Below are positions 6,588-14,418 of a stretch of DNA of 17,379 nt, in pieces. The stretch is from Bacillota bacterium (GTDB lineage Bacteria; Bacillota; Clostridia; DSM-8532). The notes beneath the pieces were generated by a model that had not been told where the DNA came from, ran no database searches, and saw nothing but the letters and a program-made list of their open reading frames with translations. The position numbers were made by a program, and so were the translations under genes. Each line of letters opens with the position of its first letter. The first letter of the stretch is position 1. Where the stretch lies: positions 1 through 17,379 of the forward strand of contig JAEZTB010000001.1 of the NCBI GenBank assembly GCA_023443745.1, read 5' to 3'.

Positions 6588-7463
6588 TTAACCAATGGAC
6601 TTTTTATAGACCGTCGGTGAAAACCCCGTGGTACGTTTAAACATTCTGGTAAAATGATGGATACTGGCATAACCAAGCTTATCGGAGATTTGGGTGATAT
6701 TATATTGCTCTTCTCTGATAAGCTTTTTTGCTTCCTTCATTTTCATCCCTAAAAAAAAGTCCATGGGGCTTTTGCCGGTGGTCTCTTTGAAAATCCGGCA
6801 CAGATAGGTCTTGCTCATCAAAAAAGTGTCGCAAACATCTTGCAGTGAAATTGTACAGTACAGATTACTTGAAAAATAAGCCTCGATAGACGTTACAAGG
6901 GCGCTTTCCGCCATGCGCTTAGTGCCCTCCGTGTAGCGTACATCTTCTGCCGATGTCTCACCGCTTCTGATTAAAGCAAATAAAAATTCCGTCAAGTAGC
7001 ACTGCATCAGCTGCACCGACCCTAATTTTGCATGCTCAAAATTGACGGGTGACTTATTTTCAAATTCATTAGGCAACACTGTCAGGGCACTTTTTGCCTC
7101 TTGCATGAACAGGGACAGTATTTTTTTCGTGTTCTTTTCCAGATGAAAAATCTTTTTATTAAAATAGTCCATGATTTTGCTGTGACAAGTAAAGGAGACT
7201 ACTAAAAGATTATTAGGATCCTTTTTATTGGAGATATGGGAGTGAAGCTCCATTGGCTTGTGGAACACCACCTGTCCCTGCGACAGCTCGCAGCCCAGGC
7301 CGTCGATGATGGCGTTGATTTTGCCGCTGTCTATATAGACCATTTCCCAAAAATAATGCTTTTCCGGGGTGTGGTAAAAGTTTTTATCCAGTTCAAAATA
7401 ATAGATCGAGTTAAAGCCTAAAATATCGATTTCTTTATTTATTGCCACCATTTCGAAAGCCAT
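6588..7463 (-). CDS. AraC-family transcriptional regulator (copy 1)
   Basis: A 291-residue regulator. An N-terminal cupin-like ligand-sensing domain (about 15-95; KHYFWEMVYIDSGKI, GQVVFHKPMELHS) precedes a helical linker and a C-terminal double helix-turn-helix (about 190-290). The AraC signature is seen in ISDKLGYASIHHFTRMFKRTTGFSP (259-283, two pieces). ATG 7463 is chosen because GGAAGGTGAT lies 6-7 nt upstream; the in-frame ATG at 7499 has no binding site and would overlap the promoter. It diverges from the deacetylase operon at 7621, which it most likely activates in response to a sugar or sugar phosphate. It is clearly paralogous to the protein at 14419-15303 (shared YFE, EKH.FWE, FHKP, EFHS/ELHS and HTH patterns). 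Confidence 0.92.
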   Translation of the reverse strand: MAFEMVAINKEIDILGFNSIYYFELDKNFYHTPEKHYFWEMVYIDSGKINAIIDGLGCELSQGQVVFHKPMELHSHISNKKDPNNLLVVSFTCHSKIMDYFNKKIFHLEKNTKKILSLFMQEAKSALTVLPNEFENKSPVNFEHAKLGSVQLMQCYLTEFLFALIRSGETSAEDVRYTEGTKRMAESALVTSIEAYFSSNLYCTISLQDVCDTFLMSKTYLCRIFKETTGKSPMDFFLGMKMKEAKKLIREEQYNITQISDKLGYASIHHFTRMFKRTTGFSPTVYKKSIG

Positions 7464-7465
7464 AA

Positions 7466-7620
7466 CAATCACCTTCCGGATAATATGTGTTAAAAACATG
7501 AAAACTTAAGCTAAAGACTTATGCTATAAATTATTGAATCATAATAACTATAGTGCAGTCAAATTAAAAATTGGCTGTGGAACGATATGAAAAAAGATAT
7601 GTTAAAAGGATGTGAGTAAC
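7466..7620. repeat. duplicated regulatory region, copy 1 (AraC1 / deacetylase operon)
   Basis: This divergent intergenic region is alignable along its length with 15310-15475. Shared blocks include CAATCACCTTCC (7466-7477), ATATG..TTAAAAA (about 7484-7496), AAGCTAAAGACTTATGC (7508-7524) and ATATGTTAAAAG (7597-7608). The AAGCTAAAGACTTATGC block is a dyad (CTTAAG-N7-CTTATG here) and a good AraC operator candidate. TATGTTAAAA-like sequences occur near both ends as direct repeats. A possible -10 is TATAGT (7549-7554) with no good -35, as expected for an activator-dependent promoter. The left end includes the ribosome binding site of the AraC1 gene read on the minus strand. Confidence 0.8.
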
Positions 7621-8316
7621 ATGAATATACTTGCTATCGGCTGTCACCCGGATGACATTGAGGTGTCGTGTGCGGGAACCTTGGCAAAATTTAAAAAACT
7701 TGGGCATCACGTGGTGGTTTGCCATGTGGCCAACGGCAATATGGGTCATGCTATTATAGAACCCGAGCCTTTACGTGCCATGCGCAGAGAGGAGGCAAAA
7801 AATGCAGGCAGGCTTGCGGGGATTGAGGTAGTCACCTGTGATATCGGTGATTTGATGCTTTATGATATCAAAGGACAGCGGGATAAGGTGATTGACATTA
7901 TCCGTCACGCTAAACCCGATGTAATGATTACCCATAGCCCAACGGATTACATGCCCGACCATACGGCAGTAAGCAAGCTGGTATTTGATGCGTCTTTTGC
8001 TGCAAGTGTCCCCCACTATGGCAAAGGTGATGCAGTAGGGGTCACCCCTCTTTACTACATGGACACGCTGGCAGGTGTGAATTTCAGCCCTACAGAGTAT
8101 GTAGATATCTCCGATGAAATCGGCTTGAAGCTGGAAATGCTGGAATGCCACGAAAGCCAGATGAAATGGATGCGTGACCATGACCATATAGACTTCGGAG
8201 AGTTTGTGAAAACCTGCGCCCGGTTTAGGGGTCTGCAGTGCGGCGTGCAATATGCAGAGGCCTTTACCCAATGCTATGCTTGGCCTAAAATCACCACAAA
8301 GAGGATGCTGCCATGA
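7621..8316 (+). CDS. PIG-L/LmbE-family zinc deacetylase
   Basis: A 231-residue member of the PIG-L/LmbE family of zinc-dependent N-deacetylases, which remove acetyl from N-acetylglucosamine-type groups. Zinc-site residues are visible in CHPDDIE (H9, D11, D12) and in the MPDHTAV region (H114); the family's HPDD...H pattern is complete. No signal peptide, so it acts in the cytosol. ATG 7621 is chosen because AAAAGGATG lies at the right distance; GTG 7612 overlaps that site. It is the first gene of an operon, overlapping the kinase gene by 4 nt. Relatives include BshB (bacillithiol) and archaeal diacetylchitobiose deacetylase. With a kinase and a NagB-like protein downstream, a role in breaking down an N-acetylated sugar is likely; the substrate is inferred. 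Confidence 0.88.
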   Translation: MNILAIGCHPDDIEVSCAGTLAKFKKLGHHVVVCHVANGNMGHAIIEPEPLRAMRREEAKNAGRLAGIEVVTCDIGDLMLYDIKGQRDKVIDIIRHAKPDVMITHSPTDYMPDHTAVSKLVFDASFAASVPHYGKGDAVGVTPLYYMDTLAGVNFSPTEYVDISDEIGLKLEMLECHESQMKWMRDHDHIDFGEFVKTCARFRGLQCGVQYAEAFTQCYAWPKITTKRMLP

Positions 8317-9254
8317 TGTTTGATGTTGCCTGTATCGGAATTTTAGTAGCGGATGTAATTGCCAAGCCTGCAGATAGAATCCCTCCCAAGGGGCTTCTTG
8401 GCTTAATTGACGGCATATCCTTACACAGCGGCGGCTGTGCCATGTCCGCCGCTATTGACATGGCGAAAATCGGAGTTGATACAGCCATTTTAGGCAAGGT
8501 AGGCAATGACAGCTTCGGTGAGTTTTTGAAAAACTCACTTGCAGAAAACAGGGTCAATACGGACGGGTTGCGTGTTGATCCTAAGGTTCAGACTTCCGCC
8601 TCCGTGGTGCTGTCCGACAGTCAGGGTGAACGGACGTTTTTGCACTGCATTGGAGCAAACGGTACATTCAGCGAAGAGGATATCGATTGGTCTGTGATTG
8701 AAAACAGTAAAATTGTGTTTGTAGCAGGCTCCTTTTTGATGGATACCTTCGATGGCGCACACTGTGCCAATGTGCTGAAACGGTGCAAGGCTATGGGAAA
8801 AACCACAGTTTTAGACACTGCTTGGGACAGTAAGGGCAGGTGGATGACGTTACTTGAACAATGTATGCCGTATATCGATGTGTTTTTGCCCAGTATTGAC
8901 GAGGCAATGGCACTAAGCGGAAAGGATAGCCCTGAAGATATCTCTACTGTATTTTTTGACAAGGGCGTGGGCAAGGTTGCCCTAAAGCTGGGCGGCAGAG
9001 GCTGTTATTTGCAAGAGAATAAGGGTGATAAGGGAAATATTGTGCCGCCTTATAAAGTGAAAGCCGTGGACACCACCGGGGCAGGAGACAGCTTTTGCGC
9101 AGGCTTTATCGCCGGACTTGTTAAAGGCATGGATTTTATATCTTGCGGACGTTTTGCAAATGCTGTAGGCGCTCATTGTGTATCGGAATTGGGGGCGACG
9201 ACGGGCATTAAGTCCATGGCGGAGATACTGGCATTTATGGAGGTAAACCAATGA
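8313..9254 (+). CDS. PfkB-family carbohydrate kinase
   Basis: A 313-residue ribokinase/PfkB-fold kinase that transfers phosphate from ATP to a sugar hydroxyl. Both family motifs are present: an N-terminal substrate-side motif GGCAMSAAIDMAKIG (40-54) with GNDSFG (64-69), and the C-terminal signature DTTGAGDSFCAGF (253-265), where D259 is the catalytic base and GAG forms the anion hole. ATG at 8313 overlaps the deacetylase stop (ATGA), so translation is probably coupled; ATG 8316 is an alternative one codon later, and GAGG at about 8301 serves either. It overlaps the next gene by 4 nt. From its place between a deacetylase and a sugar-phosphate gene, it may phosphorylate the deacetylated sugar. 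The subfamily substrate cannot be read from sequence alone. Confidence 0.92.
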   Translation: MMFDVACIGILVADVIAKPADRIPPKGLLGLIDGISLHSGGCAMSAAIDMAKIGVDTAILGKVGNDSFGEFLKNSLAENRVNTDGLRVDPKVQTSASVVLSDSQGERTFLHCIGANGTFSEEDIDWSVIENSKIVFVAGSFLMDTFDGAHCANVLKRCKAMGKTTVLDTAWDSKGRWMTLLEQCMPYIDVFLPSIDEAMALSGKDSPEDISTVFFDKGVGKVALKLGGRGCYLQENKGDKGNIVPPYKVKAVDTTGAGDSFCAGFIAGLVKGMDFISCGRFANAVGAHCVSELGATTGIKSMAEILAFMEVNQ

Positions 9255-10234
9255 AGGCGCTAGTGTATGGTGGCGGTAATATCGGACGGGGATTTTTAGG
9301 GCAATTGCTATACGAAAGCGGTTATGAAACCGTCTTCGTTGACGTTAATCAAGCGCTTATCGATACGCTTAACAGCGATAAATCCTACCCTGTAAAAATC
9401 GTGTGTAACGATTATCAGAAGGATATTCTGATTAAAAATATCAGGGCGGTGCATAGCGAACATGCGAAAGAGGAGATTTCAACGGCAGACATCATCTTCA
9501 CCTCTGCAGGAGTGAAGGTTCTGCCCTATATCGCACCTGTGCTGAAGGCGGGTCTGGAAAAGCGAAGCTCTGGTGTGGACATCATTATTTGTGAAAATTT
9601 AATTCATGCGGACAAATACCTGCGTGATTTGATACAGCCTTCCGACAACATCGGTTTCGTTGAAGCCAGCGTAGGGCGCATGGTACCGGTTATAACTGAC
9701 GATATGCGTGAGGGCTGTCTGACAAAGGTTTGGGTGGAACCCTTTTGCACCCTGCCTGTGGATAAGGCGGCATTTAAAAATCCCATTCCCCAGATCAAAG
9801 GGATGATACCCAGCGAGCCCTTTGAATATTACATTCAGAGCAAGCTGTATCTGCACAACATGGGTCATGCAATCGCTGCCTATTTGGGCATGAAAAAGGG
9901 TTATGACTACATATGGCAGGCCATGGCGGAGGAAAGCATCTATGAAATTGTAAAAAACGCCATGTATGCCTCGGCGCTGGCGCTGCATTTTGAGCATGGT
10001 AAGCCTAAGGATGAAATTATTGCTTACGCAGACGATTTACTGGGACGATTTCAAAACAAATATTTGGGAGATACCACAAAGCGGGTGGGACGCGACACAG
10101 AGCGCAAGCTTGCGGCAGACGACAGGCTTCTGGGGGCGCTAAAGCTTTGCCAAAAGCATCATGTACCCACGGATAACATTAAGCGGGGGATTGTTTCCGC
10201 ATTAGATTACATTTATGAACAGGAGGCAAATTAA
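9251..10234 (+). CDS. mtlD: mannitol-1-phosphate 5-dehydrogenase-like oxidoreductase
   Basis: A 327-residue member of the polyol-specific long-chain dehydrogenase (mannitol dehydrogenase) family. The N-terminal Rossmann fold has GGGNIGRGF (7-15) and an acidic residue at the second strand end (FVDVN, 29-33), which favours NAD. The catalytic K-x4-N-x2-H signature is complete: K198, N203, H206 in SKLYLHNMGHAIAAYLG, as in mannitol-1-phosphate dehydrogenases. FVEASVGRMVP (136-146) matches the family's FVDSAVDRIVP region. It is shorter than classic MtlD (about 380 residues). The reaction is probably reversible NAD(H)-dependent interconversion of a hexitol phosphate and a keto-sugar phosphate. GGAGGT precedes the ATG; the 4-nt overlap with the kinase and zero gap to the next gene show a coupled operon. 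The natural substrate may differ from mannitol 1-phosphate. Confidence 0.85.
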   Translation: MKALVYGGGNIGRGFLGQLLYESGYETVFVDVNQALIDTLNSDKSYPVKIVCNDYQKDILIKNIRAVHSEHAKEEISTADIIFTSAGVKVLPYIAPVLKAGLEKRSSGVDIIICENLIHADKYLRDLIQPSDNIGFVEASVGRMVPVITDDMREGCLTKVWVEPFCTLPVDKAAFKNPIPQIKGMIPSEPFEYYIQSKLYLHNMGHAIAAYLGMKKGYDYIWQAMAEESIYEIVKNAMYASALALHFEHGKPKDEIIAYADDLLGRFQNKYLGDTTKRVGRDTERKLAADDRLLGALKLCQKHHVPTDNIKRGIVSALDYIYEQEAN

Positions 10235-11173
10235 ATGAATTTCATGAGTACGGTGAAAAATTCTTTATTGGAAGGCTTTTATCCCAAAGGTTGGGATATG
10301 GGGAAAATCGACAAGTGCTGTGAAAAAGGTGTAGAGCGGGAGAGCTTCTGGCATGAGGATTTCAACCCCATCGCTTGCGATAACATCAATGATTTCGACA
10401 CATTAATGGGGCATGAGATTGCCCTGCAAATCAAAAAAGCCAAGGATAATGGTGAAAAGCTTGCCATGATTGTTCCCGTAGGCCCTATGGGCATGTATAA
10501 ATGGGCGGCGTTTTTCCTGAAAGAATGGCAGGTGAAATGCGATCATGTCTATACCTTCAATATGGACGAATGGGCGGATGAGGATGGCAATACGCTCCCC
10601 AGTGACAATACTGCGTCCTTTGAAAACTGTATGAAAACTGCATTCTTTGATAAACTGGGCGGTTTAACCGTGCCGGAAAATCAGCGGAATTTCGCAACGA
10701 AGGAAAATCTGCCCACCTATGCGGACAAAATTTCAAAGCTGAAATCAGAAGGGGCAAAGTTGATTTTAATCTTTGGTATCGGCAGAATGTGCCATATCGC
10801 ATTTTGGGAACCCCATTTTGCAGGAGAGTTCGCTAGTAGTGACGAATGGAAGCACCAAACCCACAGAATAGGCGCGAAGCTCCATCCACTGACTATTGAG
10901 CAGAATGCCATCACCAGCTTTAAGAGCAGAACAACCCTGGTGCCCTGCACCGCTAACACTGTAGGACCCGGGCTATTTCTTCAAGCGGATTACATCATCG
11001 GCGGTGCAGACGGCGCGCTTGGAAGAGGTATGGGATGGCAGGGCATGAGCTTTCTGACCACCCTTCATTACGGTGAGAGCATATGGATCCCCTCAACCTT
11101 TATGCCGTCTTTGCCAGGTAAGCTATTTTACTTAAAAGACCTTGCAGGTCCGCTTACAGCGGAAGTGAACTGA
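10235..11173 (+). CDS. NagB-like (glucosamine-6-phosphate deaminase/isomerase family) protein with altered active site
   Basis: A 312-residue protein of the NagB/6-phosphogluconolactonase superfamily. The family's FNMDE motif is present (TFNMDEW, D111 and E112), as is GIGRMCHIAFWEP (181-193), equivalent to GVGNDGHIAFNEP of Escherichia coli NagB; His187 and Glu192 are kept. However, the catalytic Asp (D141 in E. coli) is Met185 here, and the phosphate-loop TGGTP is replaced by VGPMG (82-86). The protein also has a longer N-terminus, about 45 residues more than NagB in total. It therefore belongs to a divergent branch that may act on a different amino sugar or keto-sugar phosphate, or only isomerise. 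AGGAGG lies 8 nt before the ATG, immediately after the previous stop codon. Last gene of the operon, followed by a strong terminator. Confidence 0.8.
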   Translation: MNFMSTVKNSLLEGFYPKGWDMGKIDKCCEKGVERESFWHEDFNPIACDNINDFDTLMGHEIALQIKKAKDNGEKLAMIVPVGPMGMYKWAAFFLKEWQVKCDHVYTFNMDEWADEDGNTLPSDNTASFENCMKTAFFDKLGGLTVPENQRNFATKENLPTYADKISKLKSEGAKLILIFGIGRMCHIAFWEPHFAGEFASSDEWKHQTHRIGAKLHPLTIEQNAITSFKSRTTLVPCTANTVGPGLFLQADYIIGGADGALGRGMGWQGMSFLTTLHYGESIWIPSTFMPSLPGKLFYLKDLAGPLTAEVN

Positions 11174-11184
11174 TAGAGTAGGTC

Positions 11185-11210
11185 GGTGGGACTGATGTCC
11201 CACCCTTTTA
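11185..11210 (+). terminator. rho-independent terminator of the deacetylase-NagB operon
   Basis: GGTGGGAC-TGAT-GTCCCACC is a perfect 8-bp stem with a tetraloop (11185-11204), followed by CTTTTA, 12 nt after the stop codon. It lies between two convergent genes; its T run favours the plus-strand transcript. Confidence 0.9.
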
Positions 11211-12224
11211 TAAGTTACTTACCATCGCAGAATTGATTTCTTTCATCACAAGCCGGAAGGATTCAACACCTTCTTTCAAAGGTGCGATCTTGATTTCATC
11301 TTTATTTTCCAAGCACTCGATAAAATATTTAAGTTCATTGAAATATCCTCCAAGGCTTGATATATTGCCGCCAAGTCCCTGGCTATCAGAATTGAATTCC
11401 TTTTCCAGCACAGGCTCTTCAGCAGTTCCATCCTCATTGTAAACCATCAGGGAAGACGTTTTCCCGGAATTGAAAACTACTACTGCCTTTTCAAACCTTA
11501 CCCTATACTCCATTTCAAAAGGCATTGCTGCCGGGTAGTCCCATCCACCTTCAATGGAAACCACTGCATCACCATACTTATATAGGCTGAAAATGTGATC
11601 ATTATTCCCGTTGACCGTTGTCACACAGCTTTGTATGCTGTCCGGGTTTCCCAGAATGTACCTTACATAATCCACATCATGAATATGAAGGTCTACTGCG
11701 GCAGAGCCGCTTCTTGCCGAATCTAGCAGCCAATTCTCCCAACCCCAGAGAGGCAAAGGGCTGATTCTTTTAAAAACACCCGATATCAGCTTTCCATAGC
11801 AGTTATTATCAATAAGCTTTTTAAGATAAACATACTCCTGCCAAAAGCGTATGCAGTGGCCTACAGCAACCTTAGCTCCTGTTTTTTTCTGCGCATCCAG
11901 CAGTTTTTGGGCTTCATACTCATGAAGGCATATCGGTTTCTCAATGAAAACGTTATATCCTTTCTCCATCGCAGCTATTGCATGCTCGGTATGTAAATAG
12001 GTAGGCAGGCATATGTCAACCGTATTGACTTCCCCGCTTTCAATCAGTTCCTTCCCGGTGGAATATATTCTGGCTCCGAACTTTTCGGCAATATTTTCAG
12101 CTTTATTCAAGTACAGATCCGCAACCGCAGTCACCTTGAAATTTTTGCTTTGAGCGAGAGCCTCATAACAGGCTGCATGCGTTCCTCCCATAAAACCCAC
12201 TCCGATTAAACCAATTTTTATCAT
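11208..12224 (-). CDS. Gfo/Idh/MocA-family oxidoreductase
   Basis: A 338-residue NAD(P)-dependent sugar oxidoreductase. The Rossmann turn is GVGFMGG (8-14), the EKP motif is at 95-97 (FIEKPI), and the C-terminal domain has VDLHIHDVDYVRYI (177-190) with H182 at the catalytic position. ATG 12224 is preferred to ATG 12230: the upstream GAGAGGAG is at a proper distance only for the former, and this start gives a 4-nt ATGA overlap with the preceding epimerase gene, pointing to coupled translation. It is the last gene of the minus-strand epimerase-oxidoreductase transcript. The epimerase partner suggests oxidation or reduction of a keto-sugar or inositol-like substrate; which one is not known. Confidence 0.9.
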   Translation of the reverse strand: MIKIGLIGVGFMGGTHAACYEALAQSKNFKVTAVADLYLNKAENIAEKFGARIYSTGKELIESGEVNTVDICLPTYLHTEHAIAAMEKGYNVFIEKPICLHEYEAQKLLDAQKKTGAKVAVGHCIRFWQEYVYLKKLIDNNCYGKLISGVFKRISPLPLWGWENWLLDSARSGSAAVDLHIHDVDYVRYILGNPDSIQSCVTTVNGNNDHIFSLYKYGDAVVSIEGGWDYPAAMPFEMEYRVRFEKAVVVFNSGKTSSLMVYNEDGTAEEPVLEKEFNSDSQGLGGNISSLGGYFNELKYFIECLENKDEIKIAPLKEGVESFRLVMKEINSAMVSNL

Positions 12225-13081
12225 AAACATACTCCTCTCCCAAGAATTTTGTCCATTGTTTTTGAGGTGTTATAGACAAGCTGTTCAGGATAATACTTGT
12301 AAAAGGGAGAAGGTGGAACCATTTCAGCTGTTGCGAAGCTATCGTAGCCTGCCTTTTCCAGCTCTTTAACAACTGCGGGATAATTGACATCACCCGAAAG
12401 AAGGTCTACAAATCCGGCGACACTGCCTACATCCCTTCTATAATCTTTAAAATGCACTTTTTTGATTCTTTTTCCGAGAATTCTGACCCAATGCTCCGGA
12501 TATCCTGAATATACTACGTTTCCGACATCCAGATATGCGCCTACATAATCCGAACCGATGCTATCGATAAAAGTCCTCATTTCAAGAGGCGAGAGAAGGA
12601 ATTTATTCCAGACGTTTTCAACTCCTATATTGACTCTCTGAGCTTCCGCATATGCCGCAAGCTCCTTTAATGCGCTTAAGGCCCTTTCATAAGCCACATC
12701 ATAATCAACAATTTCACAGTCAGGAATAAAATCCACACCCACAGCACCGGGCACTACCAGAACGGTATCCACTCCCAGTAATTTGGCAAAATCAATCTGT
12801 TTTTTTACGATTTCTCTTGCTTTTTTCCGTACATCAATGTTGCTGCTGGTCAGTGAATAATTCCAATATAGTCCGGTAGCGAGACTGCTTAGCTCAATTC
12901 CAATCTCATTGGCAGTTTTCCTATATCCAATAATCTCCTCGTCACTGCTTTCCAGACTTAAGGGTCCTGTTTCATTCAACGCCAGCTCAATTCCGTCAAA
13001 TCCCGCCTGCTTTGCCATCTCAATACATTCAATAATGCTCATTTCGGAAGGAAAAGACCAGATACTGATTCCTTTCTTCAT
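12221..13081 (-). CDS. sugar phosphate isomerase/epimerase (xylose isomerase-like TIM barrel)
   Basis: A 286-residue TIM-barrel protein of the same superfamily as the gene at 252-1127, but clearly diverged from it. The four metal ligands are E155 (IGVENVW), D185 (YLDVGN), H210 (VHFKD) and E253 (TAEM). The start is ATG 13081 because GGAGGTG lies 7 nt upstream; the in-frame ATG at 13096 precedes the binding site and would be untranslated sequence. It overlaps the downstream oxidoreductase by 4 nt. Probably isomerises, epimerises or cleaves a keto-sugar made by an adjacent Gfo/Idh/MocA enzyme. Substrate unknown. Confidence 0.88.
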   Translation of the reverse strand: MKKGISIWSFPSEMSIIECIEMAKQAGFDGIELALNETGPLSLESSDEEIIGYRKTANEIGIELSSLATGLYWNYSLTSSNIDVRKKAREIVKKQIDFAKLLGVDTVLVVPGAVGVDFIPDCEIVDYDVAYERALSALKELAAYAEAQRVNIGVENVWNKFLLSPLEMRTFIDSIGSDYVGAYLDVGNVVYSGYPEHWVRILGKRIKKVHFKDYRRDVGSVAGFVDLLSGDVNYPAVVKELEKAGYDSFATAEMVPPSPFYKYYPEQLVYNTSKTMDKILGRGVCL

Positions 13082-13112
13082 AAACCACACCTCCATAAAC
13101 TAATTGATTATT

Positions 13113-13135
13113 GTTTCTAAGTTTATTTTAGAGAC
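13113..13135. promoter_or_regulatory. inverted repeat upstream of the epimerase gene, operator candidate
   Basis: GTTTCTAA (13113-13120), 7 nt, TTAGAGAC (13128-13135): an 8-bp dyad with one mismatch in the 120-nt gap between the two minus-strand transcription units. It lies about 20 nt upstream of the epimerase ribosome binding site. A run of seven T on the minus strand (about 13148-13154) could partly terminate the upstream gene, but the stem before it is weak. Confidence 0.35.
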
Positions 13136-13201
13136 AGTTCAGAAAAAAATATTTAGCAAAGATGTCGCTTTTTTTAACAGTTTAATAATATATACAATAA
13201 A

Positions 13202-14221
13202 TCACAATGTGATTTTCTCTCCGGCTGTTACTGCCTTGTCTGCTAAAAGGGCTATTTTAAAAATCTCATACACTTCATCTATGGTCGGAACTGCATCAAT
13301 TCCCTCTTCGATCATCCTCATCAGATACTGAAGCTGATCCCAGGTAGCTTTCCTCTGGGTTTCGTTATTAATAATACTATATCTGTTTTCGGAAAAATTG
13401 TAATACTCGATCAGATCCCCTTCCTCCTGATGGCTCTGCCTGTCCTTCCGGTATATGATTTTTATTCTTCCTTTTGGCCCTATGAACTCCTTAACATCCT
13501 CATTTGCTATTGTTGTGCCCCAGCCTGTCTCATAATGAGCAACCGAACCATCCCCCAGCTCAGCATTAAATATTCCGTAATTGTACTTACCCTCAGGGAT
13601 ATGTTCTTCAGTCCGGGCACTGATACCTGAAATGTTTTTAATCTTGGATTCCGTAAACCACTGCATAATATCAATATAATGAACTCCGCAATCAACTATG
13701 GGTGAAGTATTTTTTATCAGTTCAAAGTGTCTTTTCCATTCTTTGATATGTTTGTTCTGTACCATCCGAATAATTACAGGTTTTCCTATCAAGCCTTCAT
13801 GAATCATGTCTGCAACCTTTTGGTAAGTACTGTTATGCCTTAGAATATGGCCTATTAAAACCTTTGCTTTTGCCTTTTTCACCTGTCTTACAAATTCAGC
13901 TGCATCTTCAAGCCGATCATTGGTAATAGGTTTCTCACAAAGAACATTCTTGTCATGTGCGAGACAATCAGAGAGTATTTTAAGGTGTGAGGCAGGATAT
14001 GTAGCAATAATGATAATATCAGTTAACGGGTCATGAAGATATTCTTCATAGCTGCTGCTCCAGGAAAGTGCACCGTATCTTCTCATAAACTCCTGTGCTT
14101 TCCTGCTGTCTGTATCTACTACTCCCCTTATCTCTATATTATCCCTGTAATAAATTTCATCCATGTGGGCGGCGCCCATATAACCGCAGCCCACCATTAC
14201 AATTCCATACCTTTTATTCAT
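13202..14221 (-). CDS. Gfo/Idh/MocA-family oxidoreductase
   Basis: A 339-residue NAD(P)-dependent oxidoreductase. The Rossmann turn is GCGYMG (11-16), the EKP motif is at 96-98 (CEKPI), and the C-terminal catalytic segment is DCGVHYIDIMQWF (177-189) with H181. AAGGATG precedes the start codon. It lies upstream of the epimerase-oxidoreductase pair on the same strand with 120 nt between, so it may be the first gene of the operon or a separate unit. It differs strongly from the other oxidoreductases in the window, so it probably acts on another step rather than being a recent copy. It diverges from the AraC gene at 14419 across a 197-nt gap. Confidence 0.9.
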   Translation of the reverse strand: MNKRYGIVMVGCGYMGAAHMDEIYYRDNIEIRGVVDTDSRKAQEFMRRYGALSWSSSYEEYLHDPLTDIIIIATYPASHLKILSDCLAHDKNVLCEKPITNDRLEDAAEFVRQVKKAKAKVLIGHILRHNSTYQKVADMIHEGLIGKPVIIRMVQNKHIKEWKRHFELIKNTSPIVDCGVHYIDIMQWFTESKIKNISGISARTEEHIPEGKYNYGIFNAELGDGSVAHYETGWGTTIANEDVKEFIGPKGRIKIIYRKDRQSHQEEGDLIEYYNFSENRYSIINNETQRKATWDQLQYLMRMIEEGIDAVPTIDEVYEIFKIALLADKAVTAGEKITL

Positions 14222-14267
14222 TTCTTTTCATCCTTTTGCATACACTCTTTATTTATTAAATGCTATA

Positions 14268-14298
14268 ATTTTATTGTATCTGCTGCAGCTAAAACAAT
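14268..14298 (-). promoter_or_regulatory. minus-strand promoter with a 26-bp operator-like dyad
   Basis: A perfect two-part palindrome ATTGT-N4-GCTGCAGC-N4-ACAAT spans 14273-14298. On the minus strand TTGTTT (14297-14292) and TAAAAT (14273-14268), 18 bp apart, form a plausible promoter for the 14221 gene, and the dyad covers its -35 box and spacer. A regulator bound there would repress that gene, or act on both divergent genes. The rest of 14222-14418 shows no gene and no other strong signal apart from the AGGAGG before 14419. Confidence 0.5.
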
Positions 14299-14418
14299 AT
14301 TTATCAGAAAAGCCGTTTTTTTTATCACTTTATTCAATGGCCAGTTTGGGAGTATCAAAAAGTTCTTATTCTGAGGTCAATTAATTACTTTTCATGTCGT
14401 TCAGGAGGAAATTCTGCG

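Noticed and set aside
7464..7499. Longer start for AraC copy 1 at 7499
   Set aside because: No ribosome binding site, and it would make the duplicated promoter block coding; 7463 has a good site.
7583..7590. CcpA cre site in the two promoter copies
   Set aside because: The CGATNTGA core is conserved but the match to the cre consensus is poor on the left half; kept only as a remark.
13140..13180. Terminator between the two minus-strand units near 13150
   Set aside because: There is a T run on the minus strand, but the stem before it is only 3-4 bp.
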